A stretch of DNA of 64,000 nucleotides from Candidatus Pyrohabitans jungbluthii. Lineage in GTDB: Archaea > Hydrothermarchaeota > Hydrothermarchaeia > Hydrothermarchaeales > BMS3B. Location: positions 1 through 64,000 of the forward strand of contig MTMD02000015.1 in NCBI GenBank assembly GCA_002010065.2. Direction: 5' to 3'. Shown piece after piece: positions 54,186 through 62,182 of the stretch (position 1 is the first letter of the stretch; each line of letters begins with the position of its first letter). The notes beneath the pieces were generated by a model, which searched no databases, was not told where the DNA came from, and worked only from the letters and a program-made list of their open reading frames with translations. A program made the position numbers and the translations under genes.

Positions 54186-54730
54186 ATCTAGTGTTCACCA
54201 CGAGAGAGGTAAAGGAGCTGATAATCTCCGCCATCGTTATCGCCTTTGTGTTCGCCTACCACTTCGTGGGTGGAATCCCCAGTTTAAGTCTGGTGGGGGT
54301 CTCTCTCATAGCGGTGAGCACAGGCTTTGTTTTCCATGAGCTTGCCCACAAGGTTACGGCGCAGCGCTTTGGATGCTGGGCAGAGTATCGCATGTGGGAG
54401 CTCGGCTTAATAGGCGCCTTTTTCCTAGTCGTCGTGACTGGATGGCTCTTCATAGCACCTGGTGCGGTTTACATAATGCCTGGTTACTTCGGCATCTCCC
54501 GACGCGAGGACGGCATAATCTCAGCCTCTGGCGCAACTGCCAACATAGCCCTCGCCATACTATTCCTGCTCATAGGCTTCAACTTCGGCGCTGCGATTAA
54601 CGCCTGGCTTGCGCTCTTCAACATGATACCCTTCCCACCTTTGGACGGCTCCAAGGTTATACGCTGGAACTTCGCTGTTTGGGGTGCGCTCGTGGCTGTT
54701 GCCCTACTGCTCCTCAGCATCTCCTATTAA
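54176..54730 (+). CDS. Site-2 protease (M50 family) membrane metalloprotease
   Basis: A 184-residue intramembrane zinc protease. Zinc motif HELAH (family HExxH) in TGFVFHELAHKVTAQRFG, and the third ligand in FNMIPFPPLDGSKV (NxxPxPPLDG). Six hydrophobic segments surround them. Site-2 proteases cut membrane-bound regulators; the target here is unknown, though TraB and the small membrane protein upstream are in the same operon. A compact archaeal form without PDZ domains. It converges with the iron-sulfur gene. Confidence 0.9.
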   Translation: MALNLVFTTREVKELIISAIVIAFVFAYHFVGGIPSLSLVGVSLIAVSTGFVFHELAHKVTAQRFGCWAEYRMWELGLIGAFFLVVVTGWLFIAPGAVYIMPGYFGISRREDGIISASGATANIALAILFLLIGFNFGAAINAWLALFNMIPFPPLDGSKVIRWNFAVWGALVAVALLLLSISY

Positions 54731-54731
54731 A

Positions 54732-55415
54732 CTACTCCTCCCCCAGGTTAGCCTCATACACCAGGCGGCGCATCTCCTGTATCTCTTCGTTAGTGGGTAT
54801 CTCCTCGGGGCATACCTCTCTGCACGTGCCACAGGTGGTGCACAGGTAGAGACCCTCCTCCACCGCTATAGCCAGGCGATCTAGGTTATCCCGGGGGTCG
54901 TGCACAAAGCGCGCTATAATCCTGAAGAGCATTGGCCCAGCAAACTCCTTGCTGTGAGTATGCGAAGGACATGAGCTCATGCAGGAGCTGCACTCTATGC
55001 AGCTCTTGAGCTTATCCAGCCTTTTAAGGTCCTTCGCAAGGAGCCTCTCTATCCTCGCCTCTCTCTTTTTGCCTCTGTGCAGGTATGGGCGGAGAGACCT
55101 TATCCTCGGGTAGCTCTTCTGTGTGGCTACGACAAGATCCTTTATCACAGGGAAGTTCCTCAACGGCTCAAGGAGCATGCCCTCTTCTACGTCAGTTCTA
55201 CACGCGAGCACGGGTTTACGGTTCGCAAGCACCGCGCAGGAACCGCATTGTCCAGCCCTGCAGGAGCTTCTGTAAGCGATGTTTGCACCATAACGCTCGT
55301 TGATCTGCTGCAGGGCGTCGATTATCTTCATGTGGGGATGATGCTCTACCACATAACTCTCATACCGCGGCTCATCCTCGGTTTGTGGATTATATCTAAA
55401 AACTGTGATCTTCAT
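54732..55415 (-). CDS. Fumarate reductase/succinate dehydrogenase iron-sulfur subunit
   Basis: A 227-residue protein with a plant-type [2Fe-2S] domain (CRAGQCGSC, then CAVL...CRTD, about 55-75) and a C-terminal pair of cysteine motifs, CIECSSCMSSCP and CTTCGTCREVCP, for the [4Fe-4S] and [3Fe-4S] or second [4Fe-4S] cluster. It follows the flavoprotein gene by 9 bp. In methanogen TfrB, an HdrB-like CCG domain continues beyond this; here the protein ends. No membrane anchor is encoded nearby. It passes electrons to or from the flavoprotein. Confidence 0.92.
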   Translation of the reverse strand: MKITVFRYNPQTEDEPRYESYVVEHHPHMKIIDALQQINERYGANIAYRSSCRAGQCGSCAVLANRKPVLACRTDVEEGMLLEPLRNFPVIKDLVVATQKSYPRIRSLRPYLHRGKKREARIERLLAKDLKRLDKLKSCIECSSCMSSCPSHTHSKEFAGPMLFRIIARFVHDPRDNLDRLAIAVEEGLYLCTTCGTCREVCPEEIPTNEEIQEMRRLVYEANLGEE

Positions 55416-55424
55416 TCTCAACCC

Positions 55425-57116
55425 TCACGGAGGAAGCTTGGTTATCACAGGCTCAACCGTCTTAACAAGCATTCCCTCGGCTGCTTTAGCTACGACGATG
55501 TTCTTAACCCAGCGCGGGTCCTCCTCGGGATAGTCGCTGCGGAAGTGCGCCCCTCTGCTTTCGGTGCGCAGGAGTGCACTCCTCGCTATCATCTCCGCAA
55601 CGAGAAGCATGTTGTCCAGCTCAACCGCAGCAAGCAGCTGAAGGTTGTATCGGAGCCCGCTTTCTACGGTTACTTCGCCGAGCTTGCTCCTTAGCATAGC
55701 GATAGCGCGGAGAGCCTCCTCAAGGCTCTGCCTGCTTCGCATTATTCCAACCTTCTCCCACATCACCCGCTGAAGCTGGCTTCTGACCTCGTAGGGTAAC
55801 AAGCCCTCGCCAGCCTCGAAGCGGAATATTCGCTCATGCTCATCCTCCAGCGCCTTATAATCCACCTTCGTATACCCATGCCTTTTAGCCTCTTTCGCAG
55901 CATTTTCGCCAGCGATTGCTCCGAAAACCTGCGTCTCAGCTAAAGAGTTGCCACCCAGGCGGTTTGCACCATGCACACCACCATTCACCTCGCCGCAGGC
56001 GAAGAGGTTGGGTATGGTCGTCCCTCTGCAGTCCTCGCTGGTGCGCACACCCCCCATGAAGTGGTGGGCGCTTGGAGAAACTTCCATGGGTTCGCGACGT
56101 ATGTCCACGCCAACGTCGAGAAACTGCTTGAGCATTGTGCCCAGCTTCTGCTCTATCACCTCATCTGGAACATGCGTAAGGTCGAGATAAACACCACCAT
56201 GCTCTGTTCCCCTGCCCTCAGTTATCTCCCTGAATATCGCTCGCGTAACAACGTCCCGAGTTGATAACTCCATTCTCTCAGGATCATACTTCGCCATGAA
56301 CCGCTCTCCCAGGCTATTATAGAGCTTTCCTCCTTCCCCGCGCACCGCTTCGGTTACGAGGAGCCCGCTTGCTGAGGGCGGGTAAACCATGCCCGTGGGA
56401 TGAAACTGCACCATCTCCATATCTATTAGCTCAGCACCAGCGTTGTACGCCAAGGCATAGCCGTCGCCGGTTTTTTGATATGGGTTTGTGGTTATTGAGT
56501 AAAGCCTGCCCGCGCCGCCAGTGGCGAGCACCACAGCTTTAGCCTTGAAGAGTAGAAAGCGCCCATGTATCAGGTCTAAGCCTGTTGCGCCCGTGATCAT
56601 GCCATCATTGATTAAAAGGCGCGTGATTGCTACCTCTTCCAGCACTTCAACGCCTACGCGGTATGCCTCCTCCTTCAGGGCATTCATCATCTCATGCCCT
56701 GTTCTATCCCCGCGGTGCACCGTCCTGCGAAAGCGTTGCCCGCCAAAGTAGCGCTGGTCCAGCTTATCCGGCTCAATCCTATCGAAGGTTGCACCAAAGC
56801 TCTCCAGCTCCAGCACGCGCTTGGGAGCATCTCTGACAAGAATCTCCACCAGTTTCTGGTTGTTCAGGAAGCGACCGCCTATCACAGTGTCCTCGAAGTG
56901 ATGCTGTTCGTTGTCTTCAGGATCGACAAAACCAAAGGCAGCATTGTACCCGCCCTCTGCCATAACTGTACAGCCGCTCCTTCCAAACAAGCCCTTGACC
57001 ACCAGGAGCACTTCAACATTATGGCGTCTTGCCTCTATCGCAGCCCTTGCACCTGCTCCACCGCCACCTATAACCAGGACATCGCACTGATAAACGTCAT
57101 CAACCAGCTCCACCAT
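55425..57116 (-). CDS. TfrA/SdhA-like flavoprotein (fumarate reductase family)
   Basis: A 563-residue FAD protein of the succinate dehydrogenase/fumarate reductase/aspartate oxidase family. The N terminus has the dinucleotide motif VIGGGGAGARAAIEA. The segment GRSGCTVMAEGGYNAAFG lies where classical SdhA has the covalent flavin histidine; a cysteine stands there, so flavin is probably non-covalent, as in methanogen thiol:fumarate reductase (TfrA), which this protein otherwise strongly recalls. Catalytic residues appear in RRTVHRGDRTGHEM, QFHPTG, VRGEGG and HHFMGGVRT. Electrons move to the iron-sulfur subunit. Fumarate and thiol substrates are inference. Confidence 0.9.
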   Translation of the reverse strand: MVELVDDVYQCDVLVIGGGGAGARAAIEARRHNVEVLLVVKGLFGRSGCTVMAEGGYNAAFGFVDPEDNEQHHFEDTVIGGRFLNNQKLVEILVRDAPKRVLELESFGATFDRIEPDKLDQRYFGGQRFRRTVHRGDRTGHEMMNALKEEAYRVGVEVLEEVAITRLLINDGMITGATGLDLIHGRFLLFKAKAVVLATGGAGRLYSITTNPYQKTGDGYALAYNAGAELIDMEMVQFHPTGMVYPPSASGLLVTEAVRGEGGKLYNSLGERFMAKYDPERMELSTRDVVTRAIFREITEGRGTEHGGVYLDLTHVPDEVIEQKLGTMLKQFLDVGVDIRREPMEVSPSAHHFMGGVRTSEDCRGTTIPNLFACGEVNGGVHGANRLGGNSLAETQVFGAIAGENAAKEAKRHGYTKVDYKALEDEHERIFRFEAGEGLLPYEVRSQLQRVMWEKVGIMRSRQSLEEALRAIAMLRSKLGEVTVESGLRYNLQLLAAVELDNMLLVAEMIARSALLRTESRGAHFRSDYPEEDPRWVKNIVVAKAAEGMLVKTVEPVITKLPP

Positions 57117-57200
57117 GGCAATGCCTCGTCCCTTAAGCTGAGGTTACCGAAGGGAAAAATTCCAAAAAATTTTCCAAGGTTATGCTCTTCCCAGCTTCTC

Positions 57201-57275
57201 GGGCCCGTAACTCAGTCTGGCTAGAGTGGCTGGCTCTTAACCAGTTAGTCGCGGGTTCAAATCCCGTCGGGCCCG
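57201..57275 (+). tRNA. tRNA-Lys (CTT)
   Basis: A 75-nt cloverleaf: acceptor GGGCCCG/CGGGCCC, D stem ACTC/GAGT, anticodon stem GCTGG/CCAGT with loop CTCTTAA (anticodon CTT), variable TAGTC, T stem GCGGG/CCCGT with loop TTCAAAT, discriminator G. There is no CCA and no intron. An AT-rich AAAAAATTTTCC lies about 30-40 bp upstream. It is convergent with the FG-GAP protein gene, 13 bp from its stop. Confidence 0.97.
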
Positions 57276-57288
57276 TCTATCCCCGCTT

Positions 57289-58833
57289 TTATATCAATTC
57301 CTTCCTGTACTGCCTATGTGCTTGTTTTGTTTCTTCTCTCGTGTTGCCCGCAAGCACTATAATGTTCTGACCAGGCGCCCAGATGTCTCTGAATGTGAAC
57401 ATTTCAACTGCGCCAGGCTTTTCTAGCGCCTCCTTCTGCTCTTTGCTGAGCAGTTCCCCAACGACTTCCCCCACACCATCAGGAGCTTTATGCCCGCCTA
57501 GGATGACGATGTTCTTCTCTGATTTGTACGAGTCAAAGTTCTCTGGCAGAACGTGGACAACTTCATAACCCGCGTTGCGCAGGTATTCGAAGAAGTCAGT
57601 GGCAAGAGCGTAGTCGATGAGGTTGGCGAGGATTACCATTTTACCGCTGACCTGAGATTTGAGGTGAGAAACTATCAATAGCTGGTTATCCGGATTAACA
57701 ACGAGCAAGTCATCCAGCGCGCCGTCGCCGTCGTAATCGAACGGCGTCAAAGCCCTTGCGCCTGTTTTGTTGTAGGGAGAGATTTTTTTGTCATCTTCCC
57801 GATAATAGCCCACTTGGACCCCATCTCTAATCGCATAAATTTTGTTATCGCTTCCTGCAGCAAAGCTCTCCGTTTTTCCATCGCGATTGAAATCGATGGC
57901 AACAACATCTTTGAGTCTTCCTTTATAATAACTCTGTCTCTCTCCAGATGGAGATAATTTATAAAGAAGGGAAGAAAGAATAAAAACACCTCTATCATTA
58001 TCAAGTTGAAGTATTTTTATTTTCATCCCCTCTTCATAATCAATCTCATTCTCCCAGATTTTGTCACTCTTGTTAAAAGCAAAAACATGTCCTCTAAAGT
58101 CCACTACAATTATCTCAGAAGTATACCCATCACCATTCAGGTCAACAACTTTCACCTTCAGTATTCTATTTTTGAAAAACTCCTTACCAAATCTTTTTAT
58201 CTGCGTGCCTTGAGGGGAGATTAAAGAGACGGAGTACCCCTCAGCTAAAACTATTCCCTCCTTAACACCGTCTTGGTTAAGGTCTATTGCTGCAATCTTA
58301 TCCCCTCTCTCTGAAATATCTCTCTCCCAAAGTTTCGTTCCACTATTATCAAACGCAAGTATTTTATTCCACAGCCCAACTACAATATCGTCTTCGTTTC
58401 CATCCCTATTTAAATCAGCAATAGCAATTGAGAAGACAGAGCTGGGGAGACTTTGATTTTCCCAAAGAAGCTCACCTTTTGAATCAAAAGCTGAAAGATA
58501 TTTACTTCCAATCACTATCTTAGAAGGCGCTCCTAGAAGTTTTATTGAAGCTAATGCATAAGAACTACTCACAGGCACTTTAAAACTCTTATAAACTTCT
58601 GAGCTTCCAAAGTTTATTATCCTTACCCTTCCTGTTGCCGAATCAAGCACAACGACAGCGTCATCCTCTCCGTCACCATCTCTATCGATATATGAAAAGT
58701 GGACATCTCCCGTTATTGTTACGTATGAAACCTGAATGTAGTCCTTTGCAAATTCCTCAGTAAGTTCTTCAGAGTATACAGAAGGCAAAAACCCAGCTAG
58801 CATCACAAGTATAAATAATCCACCCCATCTCAT
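57289..58833 (-). CDS. FG-GAP/EF-like repeat surface protein with S-layer-like C-terminal domain
   Basis: A 514-residue exported protein. Signal peptide (MRWGGLFILVMLAGFLPSVYS), then about six calcium-binding-type DxDxDG repeats spread over an FG-GAP or VCBS-type propeller (DRDGDGEDD, DLNRDGNEDD, DLNQDGVKE, DLNGDGYTSE, DFNRDGKTE, DYDGDGALDD). The C-terminal 115 residues (KMVILANLIDYALATDFFEYLRNAGYEV, NIVILGGHKAPDGVG, NIIVLAGNTREETKQA) resemble the end of the neighbouring S-layer protein (NLVLIGGPVANKL, AIIVAGKTRTETRAA). Probably bound to or part of the S-layer. Confidence 0.82.
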   Translation of the reverse strand: MRWGGLFILVMLAGFLPSVYSEELTEEFAKDYIQVSYVTITGDVHFSYIDRDGDGEDDAVVVLDSATGRVRIINFGSSEVYKSFKVPVSSSYALASIKLLGAPSKIVIGSKYLSAFDSKGELLWENQSLPSSVFSIAIADLNRDGNEDDIVVGLWNKILAFDNSGTKLWERDISERGDKIAAIDLNQDGVKEGIVLAEGYSVSLISPQGTQIKRFGKEFFKNRILKVKVVDLNGDGYTSEIIVVDFRGHVFAFNKSDKIWENEIDYEEGMKIKILQLDNDRGVFILSSLLYKLSPSGERQSYYKGRLKDVVAIDFNRDGKTESFAAGSDNKIYAIRDGVQVGYYREDDKKISPYNKTGARALTPFDYDGDGALDDLLVVNPDNQLLIVSHLKSQVSGKMVILANLIDYALATDFFEYLRNAGYEVVHVLPENFDSYKSEKNIVILGGHKAPDGVGEVVGELLSKEQKEALEKPGAVEMFTFRDIWAPGQNIIVLAGNTREETKQAHRQYRKELI

Positions 58834-59004
58834 GCTTGTATATTGGGAATTTATGGGTATATAATACTATCGCATACCTTATGCCATAATATATCCAGAT
58901 TCACTTTTAAAATATCTCTTTCAAAGACGTTTATCTCATTTATCTTAAAAAGAGATACATCTGAAAAAGTATACAGAAATTCAAAAACCACAATAAAATC
59001 TAAA
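58834..59004. other. AT-rich gap with the FG-GAP gene promoter
   Basis: On the minus strand ATTATATACCC (about 58855-58866) lies some 25 bp before the FG-GAP ATG, a good TATA box. The rest of the gap is AT-rich with no coding frame. The S-layer terminator is at its right end. Confidence 0.5.
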
Positions 59005-59036
59005 AAACAAAAGAAAAAATAGAGGCTAGAGCCTCT
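59005..59036 (-). terminator. Terminator of the S-layer gene
   Basis: AGAGGCT and AGCCTCT form a 7-bp stem touching the stop codon (59021-59036), followed on the minus strand by ATTTTTTCTTTTGTTTTTT. This is the classic hairpin plus T-run, and strong termination suits a highly expressed gene. Confidence 0.65.
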
Positions 59037-61426
59037 TACAGCGCAGCTGCAAGCGCCTCGGCAGCAGCGCGGGTTTCTGTCCTGGTCTTACCAGCGACGA
59101 TTATTGCATACTTGCCGCTGGCAAAGGCATCGGCAATTACCTCTATGTCGCCATCGCTGGTTTCCCAGTTAACTGTGCTCTTCCCTGCTTCCACGAGGCT
59201 TGCGGTAAGCTTGTTCGCCACTGGTCCGCCGATAAGGACAAGGTTCATGTCCTTGTTAGCGGTGTCCTCGTCGACTATCTCGAGCTCTGGAGCCTTCTCT
59301 TCGCCACCGACTGCTGTAACAGTTATCGTCTCCGTGAGGAATTCCTTGTAGGGTTTCTTACCGGACCTCAGCTTTGAACCGCTGCTAACAGTGGTCTCCT
59401 CTGAGGTTCTAATCTTAAGCAGGTTGTTGTCATCATCGTACTCAACGGTATAAAGGGTATCCGGAACCTCAACAATCTCCTCGTCTTCCACTGTGAGGGT
59501 GGAGCTCCTGAACTCGAAGATAACATTGCTCGTGCTGGTTATGTCGCTGGGAGCCTTCACCTTCGCATAGCCAAGGACACCCTCGTCACCATCCTCAAAG
59601 GTAACAGTAGCGTCAGGGTCTACATAGCCGATGGTTATCGCTGAGTTGTCATCCACCGCACGAGCAACAAGGAAATCGCCGGAGAATATGTCCTTAACCT
59701 TATCGTCCTTGTCCGCGGTCACCCAGTCGCCTACAGCTTTACCAGTGAAGTTGTAGTAGTACAGCGAGCCATCTATCCATATACCAGCCAAGTTCGTGGT
59801 GCTGTTGTAGCTGTAGAAAGCAACCTCCTTGCCCTCAATTGTAATCTTGTTGGAAAGATCACTGGACTTGGGTATGGTCTTCTTGGAGATTATACCCATC
59901 TTTATTGTGTCCGCATCAGTGTCAATCTTGCTAACAAAGTACTGCTTGTCCCTGATCTTGGCTGTGCTACCATCCACGTACTTTAATACCTCTTTCTCAG
60001 TGGCTTTGAGGCGGTATGCAAAGGTAACATCTACCGACTTGCCGCCTTCCTCATAGTACATGAAGTCGTACAACAGGTAATCATCGTCATACTCTGGCGA
60101 GCCATCACCGTCTTCGTCAAAGTACAGCTTCACCGAATTGGTCGAAGAATTGCCAGACGCATAATCAGTTATTGTCTGATCTGCTCCAGGATCATCTGCA
60201 CTATCGCTGTCCAAGTCCTTGCTACCCCACTCTATCCTGAGGTCTTCGCCGACTGCTGTAACGGTTATTGTCTCTTTGAGGAATTCCTTGTAGGGTTTCT
60301 TACCGGACCTCAGCTTTGAACCGCTGCTAACAGTGGTCTCCTCTGAGGTTCTAATCTTAAGCAGGTTGTTGTCATCATCGTACTCAACGGTATAAAGGGT
60401 ATCCGGAACCTCAACAATCTCCTCGTCTTCCACTGTGAGGGTGGAGCTCCTGAACTCGAAGATAACATTGCTCGTGCTGGTTATGTCGCTGGGAGCCTTC
60501 ACCTTCGCATAGCCAAGGACACCCTCGTCACCATCCTCAAAGGTAACAGTAGCGTCAGGGTCTACATAGCCGATGGTTATCGCTGAGTTGTCATCCACCG
60601 CACGAGCAACAAGGAAATCGCCGGAGAATATGTCCTTAACCTTATCGTCCTTGTCCGCGGTCACCCAGTCGCCTACAGCTTTACCAGTGAAGTTGTAGTA
60701 GTACAGCGAGCCATCTATCCATATACCAGCCAAGTTCGTGGTGCTGTTGTAGCTGTAGAAAGCAACCTCCTTGCCCTCAATTGTAATCTTGTTGGAAAGA
60801 TCACTGGACTTGGGTATGGTCTTCTTGGAGATTATACCCATCTTTATTGTGTCCGCATCAGTGTCAATCTTGCTAACAAAGTACTGCTTGTCCCTGATCT
60901 TGGCTGTGCTACCATCCACGTACTTTAATACCTCTTTCTCAGTGGCTTTGAGGCGGTATGCAAAGGTAACATCTACCGACTTGCCGCCTTCCTCATAGTA
61001 CACTATGTTATACAGCTTGTAGTCATCGTCATACTCCGGTGAACCATCGCCATCTGCATCAAACCAGAGTGTCACGGAAGCATTGCCAGCCGTATAATCA
61101 CTAACACTTACATCCGCATTGTCATTGGTGGAATTTCCATCGCTGTTCAGATCCGGAGATGCCCACTCAATCTTTATATCGCCACCGACTCCGCTCACCT
61201 TCAGCTTCTCCGCCACAGCATCCTTAATTACCTCAGCGCTGGCAGTGTCAGCGTCCTTGCCAGGCGCGTCTTTGCCCACCACAAGCTGTGCCTTTGCCTC
61301 ACCGTTCTTTGCCAGCATGTCAGGCGAAAAATCGCTGGGCACACTTACCGCACTGGCTAAACCTACGGTTGCCCCAATAAACAGAGCACCCGTCGCAATC
61401 GCTCCTATTTTCTTCAAACTTACCAT
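59036..61426 (-). CDS. S-layer protein (Methanococcus-type) with large internal duplication
   Basis: A 796-residue main surface protein. It has a cleavable signal (MVSLKKIGAIATGALFIGATVGLASA), an S-layer N domain (SVPSDFSPDMLAKNGEAKAQLVVGKDAPGKDADTASAEVI, about 27-75), two copies of a large domain, and an S-layer C domain (NLVLIGGPVANKLTASLVE, AIIVAGKTRTETRAAAEALAAAL). Residues about 142-383 and 456-697 are identical. Both units carry DxDGDGSPEYDDD calcium-binding-like loops just before the repeat. AAAGGAGGT precedes the ATG and two promoters lie upstream, both fitting high expression. Asn-x-Ser/Thr sites in each unit could be glycosylated. Confidence 0.93.
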   Translation of the reverse strand: MVSLKKIGAIATGALFIGATVGLASAVSVPSDFSPDMLAKNGEAKAQLVVGKDAPGKDADTASAEVIKDAVAEKLKVSGVGGDIKIEWASPDLNSDGNSTNDNADVSVSDYTAGNASVTLWFDADGDGSPEYDDDYKLYNIVYYEEGGKSVDVTFAYRLKATEKEVLKYVDGSTAKIRDKQYFVSKIDTDADTIKMGIISKKTIPKSSDLSNKITIEGKEVAFYSYNSTTNLAGIWIDGSLYYYNFTGKAVGDWVTADKDDKVKDIFSGDFLVARAVDDNSAITIGYVDPDATVTFEDGDEGVLGYAKVKAPSDITSTSNVIFEFRSSTLTVEDEEIVEVPDTLYTVEYDDDNNLLKIRTSEETTVSSGSKLRSGKKPYKEFLKETITVTAVGEDLRIEWGSKDLDSDSADDPGADQTITDYASGNSSTNSVKLYFDEDGDGSPEYDDDYLLYDFMYYEEGGKSVDVTFAYRLKATEKEVLKYVDGSTAKIRDKQYFVSKIDTDADTIKMGIISKKTIPKSSDLSNKITIEGKEVAFYSYNSTTNLAGIWIDGSLYYYNFTGKAVGDWVTADKDDKVKDIFSGDFLVARAVDDNSAITIGYVDPDATVTFEDGDEGVLGYAKVKAPSDITSTSNVIFEFRSSTLTVEDEEIVEVPDTLYTVEYDDDNNLLKIRTSEETTVSSGSKLRSGKKPYKEFLTETITVTAVGGEEKAPELEIVDEDTANKDMNLVLIGGPVANKLTASLVEAGKSTVNWETSDGDIEVIADAFASGKYAIIVAGKTRTETRAAAEALAAAL
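59335..60060. repeat. Direct repeat copy A inside the S-layer gene (726 bp)
   Basis: By eye identical over 726 bp to 60277-61002, offset exactly 942 bp. It encodes the C-terminal copy of the duplicated S-layer domain. Flanking sequences diverge at once on both sides, for example CTCCG against CTCTT just before it. Confidence 0.9.
60277..61002. repeat. Direct repeat copy B inside the S-layer gene (726 bp)
   Basis: The N-terminal copy of the duplicated S-layer domain. The segment joining the two copies (60061-60276) is related to the segment beyond copy B (61003-61200) but clearly diverged, so the unit is 942 bp and only its middle was homogenised. Confidence 0.9.
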
Positions 61427-61482
61427 ACTTATCCTACCTCCTTTCAGGGGTACCTCCTCTTCGTATATCTAACCCAAACCCC

Positions 61483-61499
61483 GGTATTTATACCTTTCG
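61483..61499 (-). promoter_or_regulatory. Proximal S-layer promoter (BRE plus TATA)
   Basis: On the minus strand CGAAAGGTATAAATACC lies about 57-73 bp before the ATG. CGAAAGG is a good BRE and TATAAATA a strong TATA box. The leader of about 35-50 nt has two GGAGGT sites. Confidence 0.7.
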
Positions 61500-61542
61500 C
61501 ATATTTCCCGGGGTAGTTAACAGGGTGAGTTCATAGGAAGGC

Positions 61543-61559
61543 GGTATATAAACCTTTCG
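61543..61559 (-). promoter_or_regulatory. Distal S-layer promoter (BRE plus TATA)
   Basis: CGAAAGGTTTATATACC on the minus strand, 60 bp upstream of the proximal promoter and sharing its first seven bases and final ACC. Tandem promoters of a similar core suggest strong or dual-controlled expression. Confidence 0.6.
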
Positions 61560-61629
61560 AAGCGCGCCGGGGTTGCACTAAATCCGCCTCTTATCTCCTT
61601 TTGAGTAGGTTGGACACCTCAGGCTTGGC

Positions 61630-61638
61630 ATATATATA
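61630..61638 (+). promoter_or_regulatory. TATA box of the COG2426 gene
   Basis: CATATATATA lies about 50 bp before the ATG at 61688. Just downstream ATAGCTAATAGCTAT (about 61647-61661) is a short inverted/direct repeat that could be an operator. The promoter diverges from the S-layer promoters. Confidence 0.5.
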
Positions 61639-61687
61639 GGTGAGGATAGCTAATAGCTATAATCCATTAGATATATGGAGGCAACAT

Positions 61688-62182
61688 ATGGAAAGCACCA
61701 CTCAGGTCCTCACAGGCGCACCCCCGGAGCTGGTTGTTATTGTAATCGCCGCATTACCCGTATCTGAGCTTCGAGGAGCTATACCCATGGCTCTGAAGAT
61801 ATACGGGATGAGCCCTTGGAAGAGTTACATACTCGCGGTGTTTGGAAACCTCTTACCCGTGCCGGTGTTGCTTTTATTCCTCGGCAGGGTTGAAAGCTAC
61901 CTGAGGAGCAGGTTTTCAATTTTTGATAGCTTTTTCTCCTGGCTTTTTTCAAGGACGAGAAGGAGAACCAAGGATAAGGTGGAAAAGTACGGCGCCCTGG
62001 GTTTGGTGCCCTTCGTAGCATTGCCACTGCCGGTGACGGGAGCGTGGACCGGCGTAGCCGCAGCCTACGTGTTTGGAATAAGGTTCCGCTACGCCTTCCC
62101 TGCGATAGCGCTGGGCGTGATAATAGCTGGGGTTATTGTCACCCTTGCATCCCTGGGCGCGCTAAGCATCATCGGGATGTGA
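61688..62182 (+). CDS. COG2426-type small membrane export protein
   Basis: A 164-residue membrane protein with four or five helices: IVIAALPVSELRGAIPMALKIYGMSPWKSYILAVFGNLLPVP and PLPVTGAWTGVAAAYVFGI. It matches the COG2426 putative small multidrug export family. GGAGG lies 7 nt before the ATG at 61688. Export function is only a database label; it may be related to the SNARE/DedA-like fold. Its 3' end overlaps the convergent radical SAM gene by 21 bp. Confidence 0.85.
   Translation: MESTTQVLTGAPPELVVIVIAALPVSELRGAIPMALKIYGMSPWKSYILAVFGNLLPVPVLLLFLGRVESYLRSRFSIFDSFFSWLFSRTRRRTKDKVEKYGALGLVPFVALPLPVTGAWTGVAAAYVFGIRFRYAFPAIALGVIIAGVIVTLASLGALSIIGM

Noticed and set aside
55425-57116. Aspartate oxidase (NadB) instead of a fumarate reductase flavoprotein
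   Set aside because: The iron-sulfur subunit directly downstream and the GCTVMAEGGYNAAF and HHFMGGVRT patterns favour the TfrA/SdhA group.
59829-60998. Two identical 75-codon plus-strand frames within the S-layer gene
   Set aside because: They are shadows of the perfect repeat on the coding strand.
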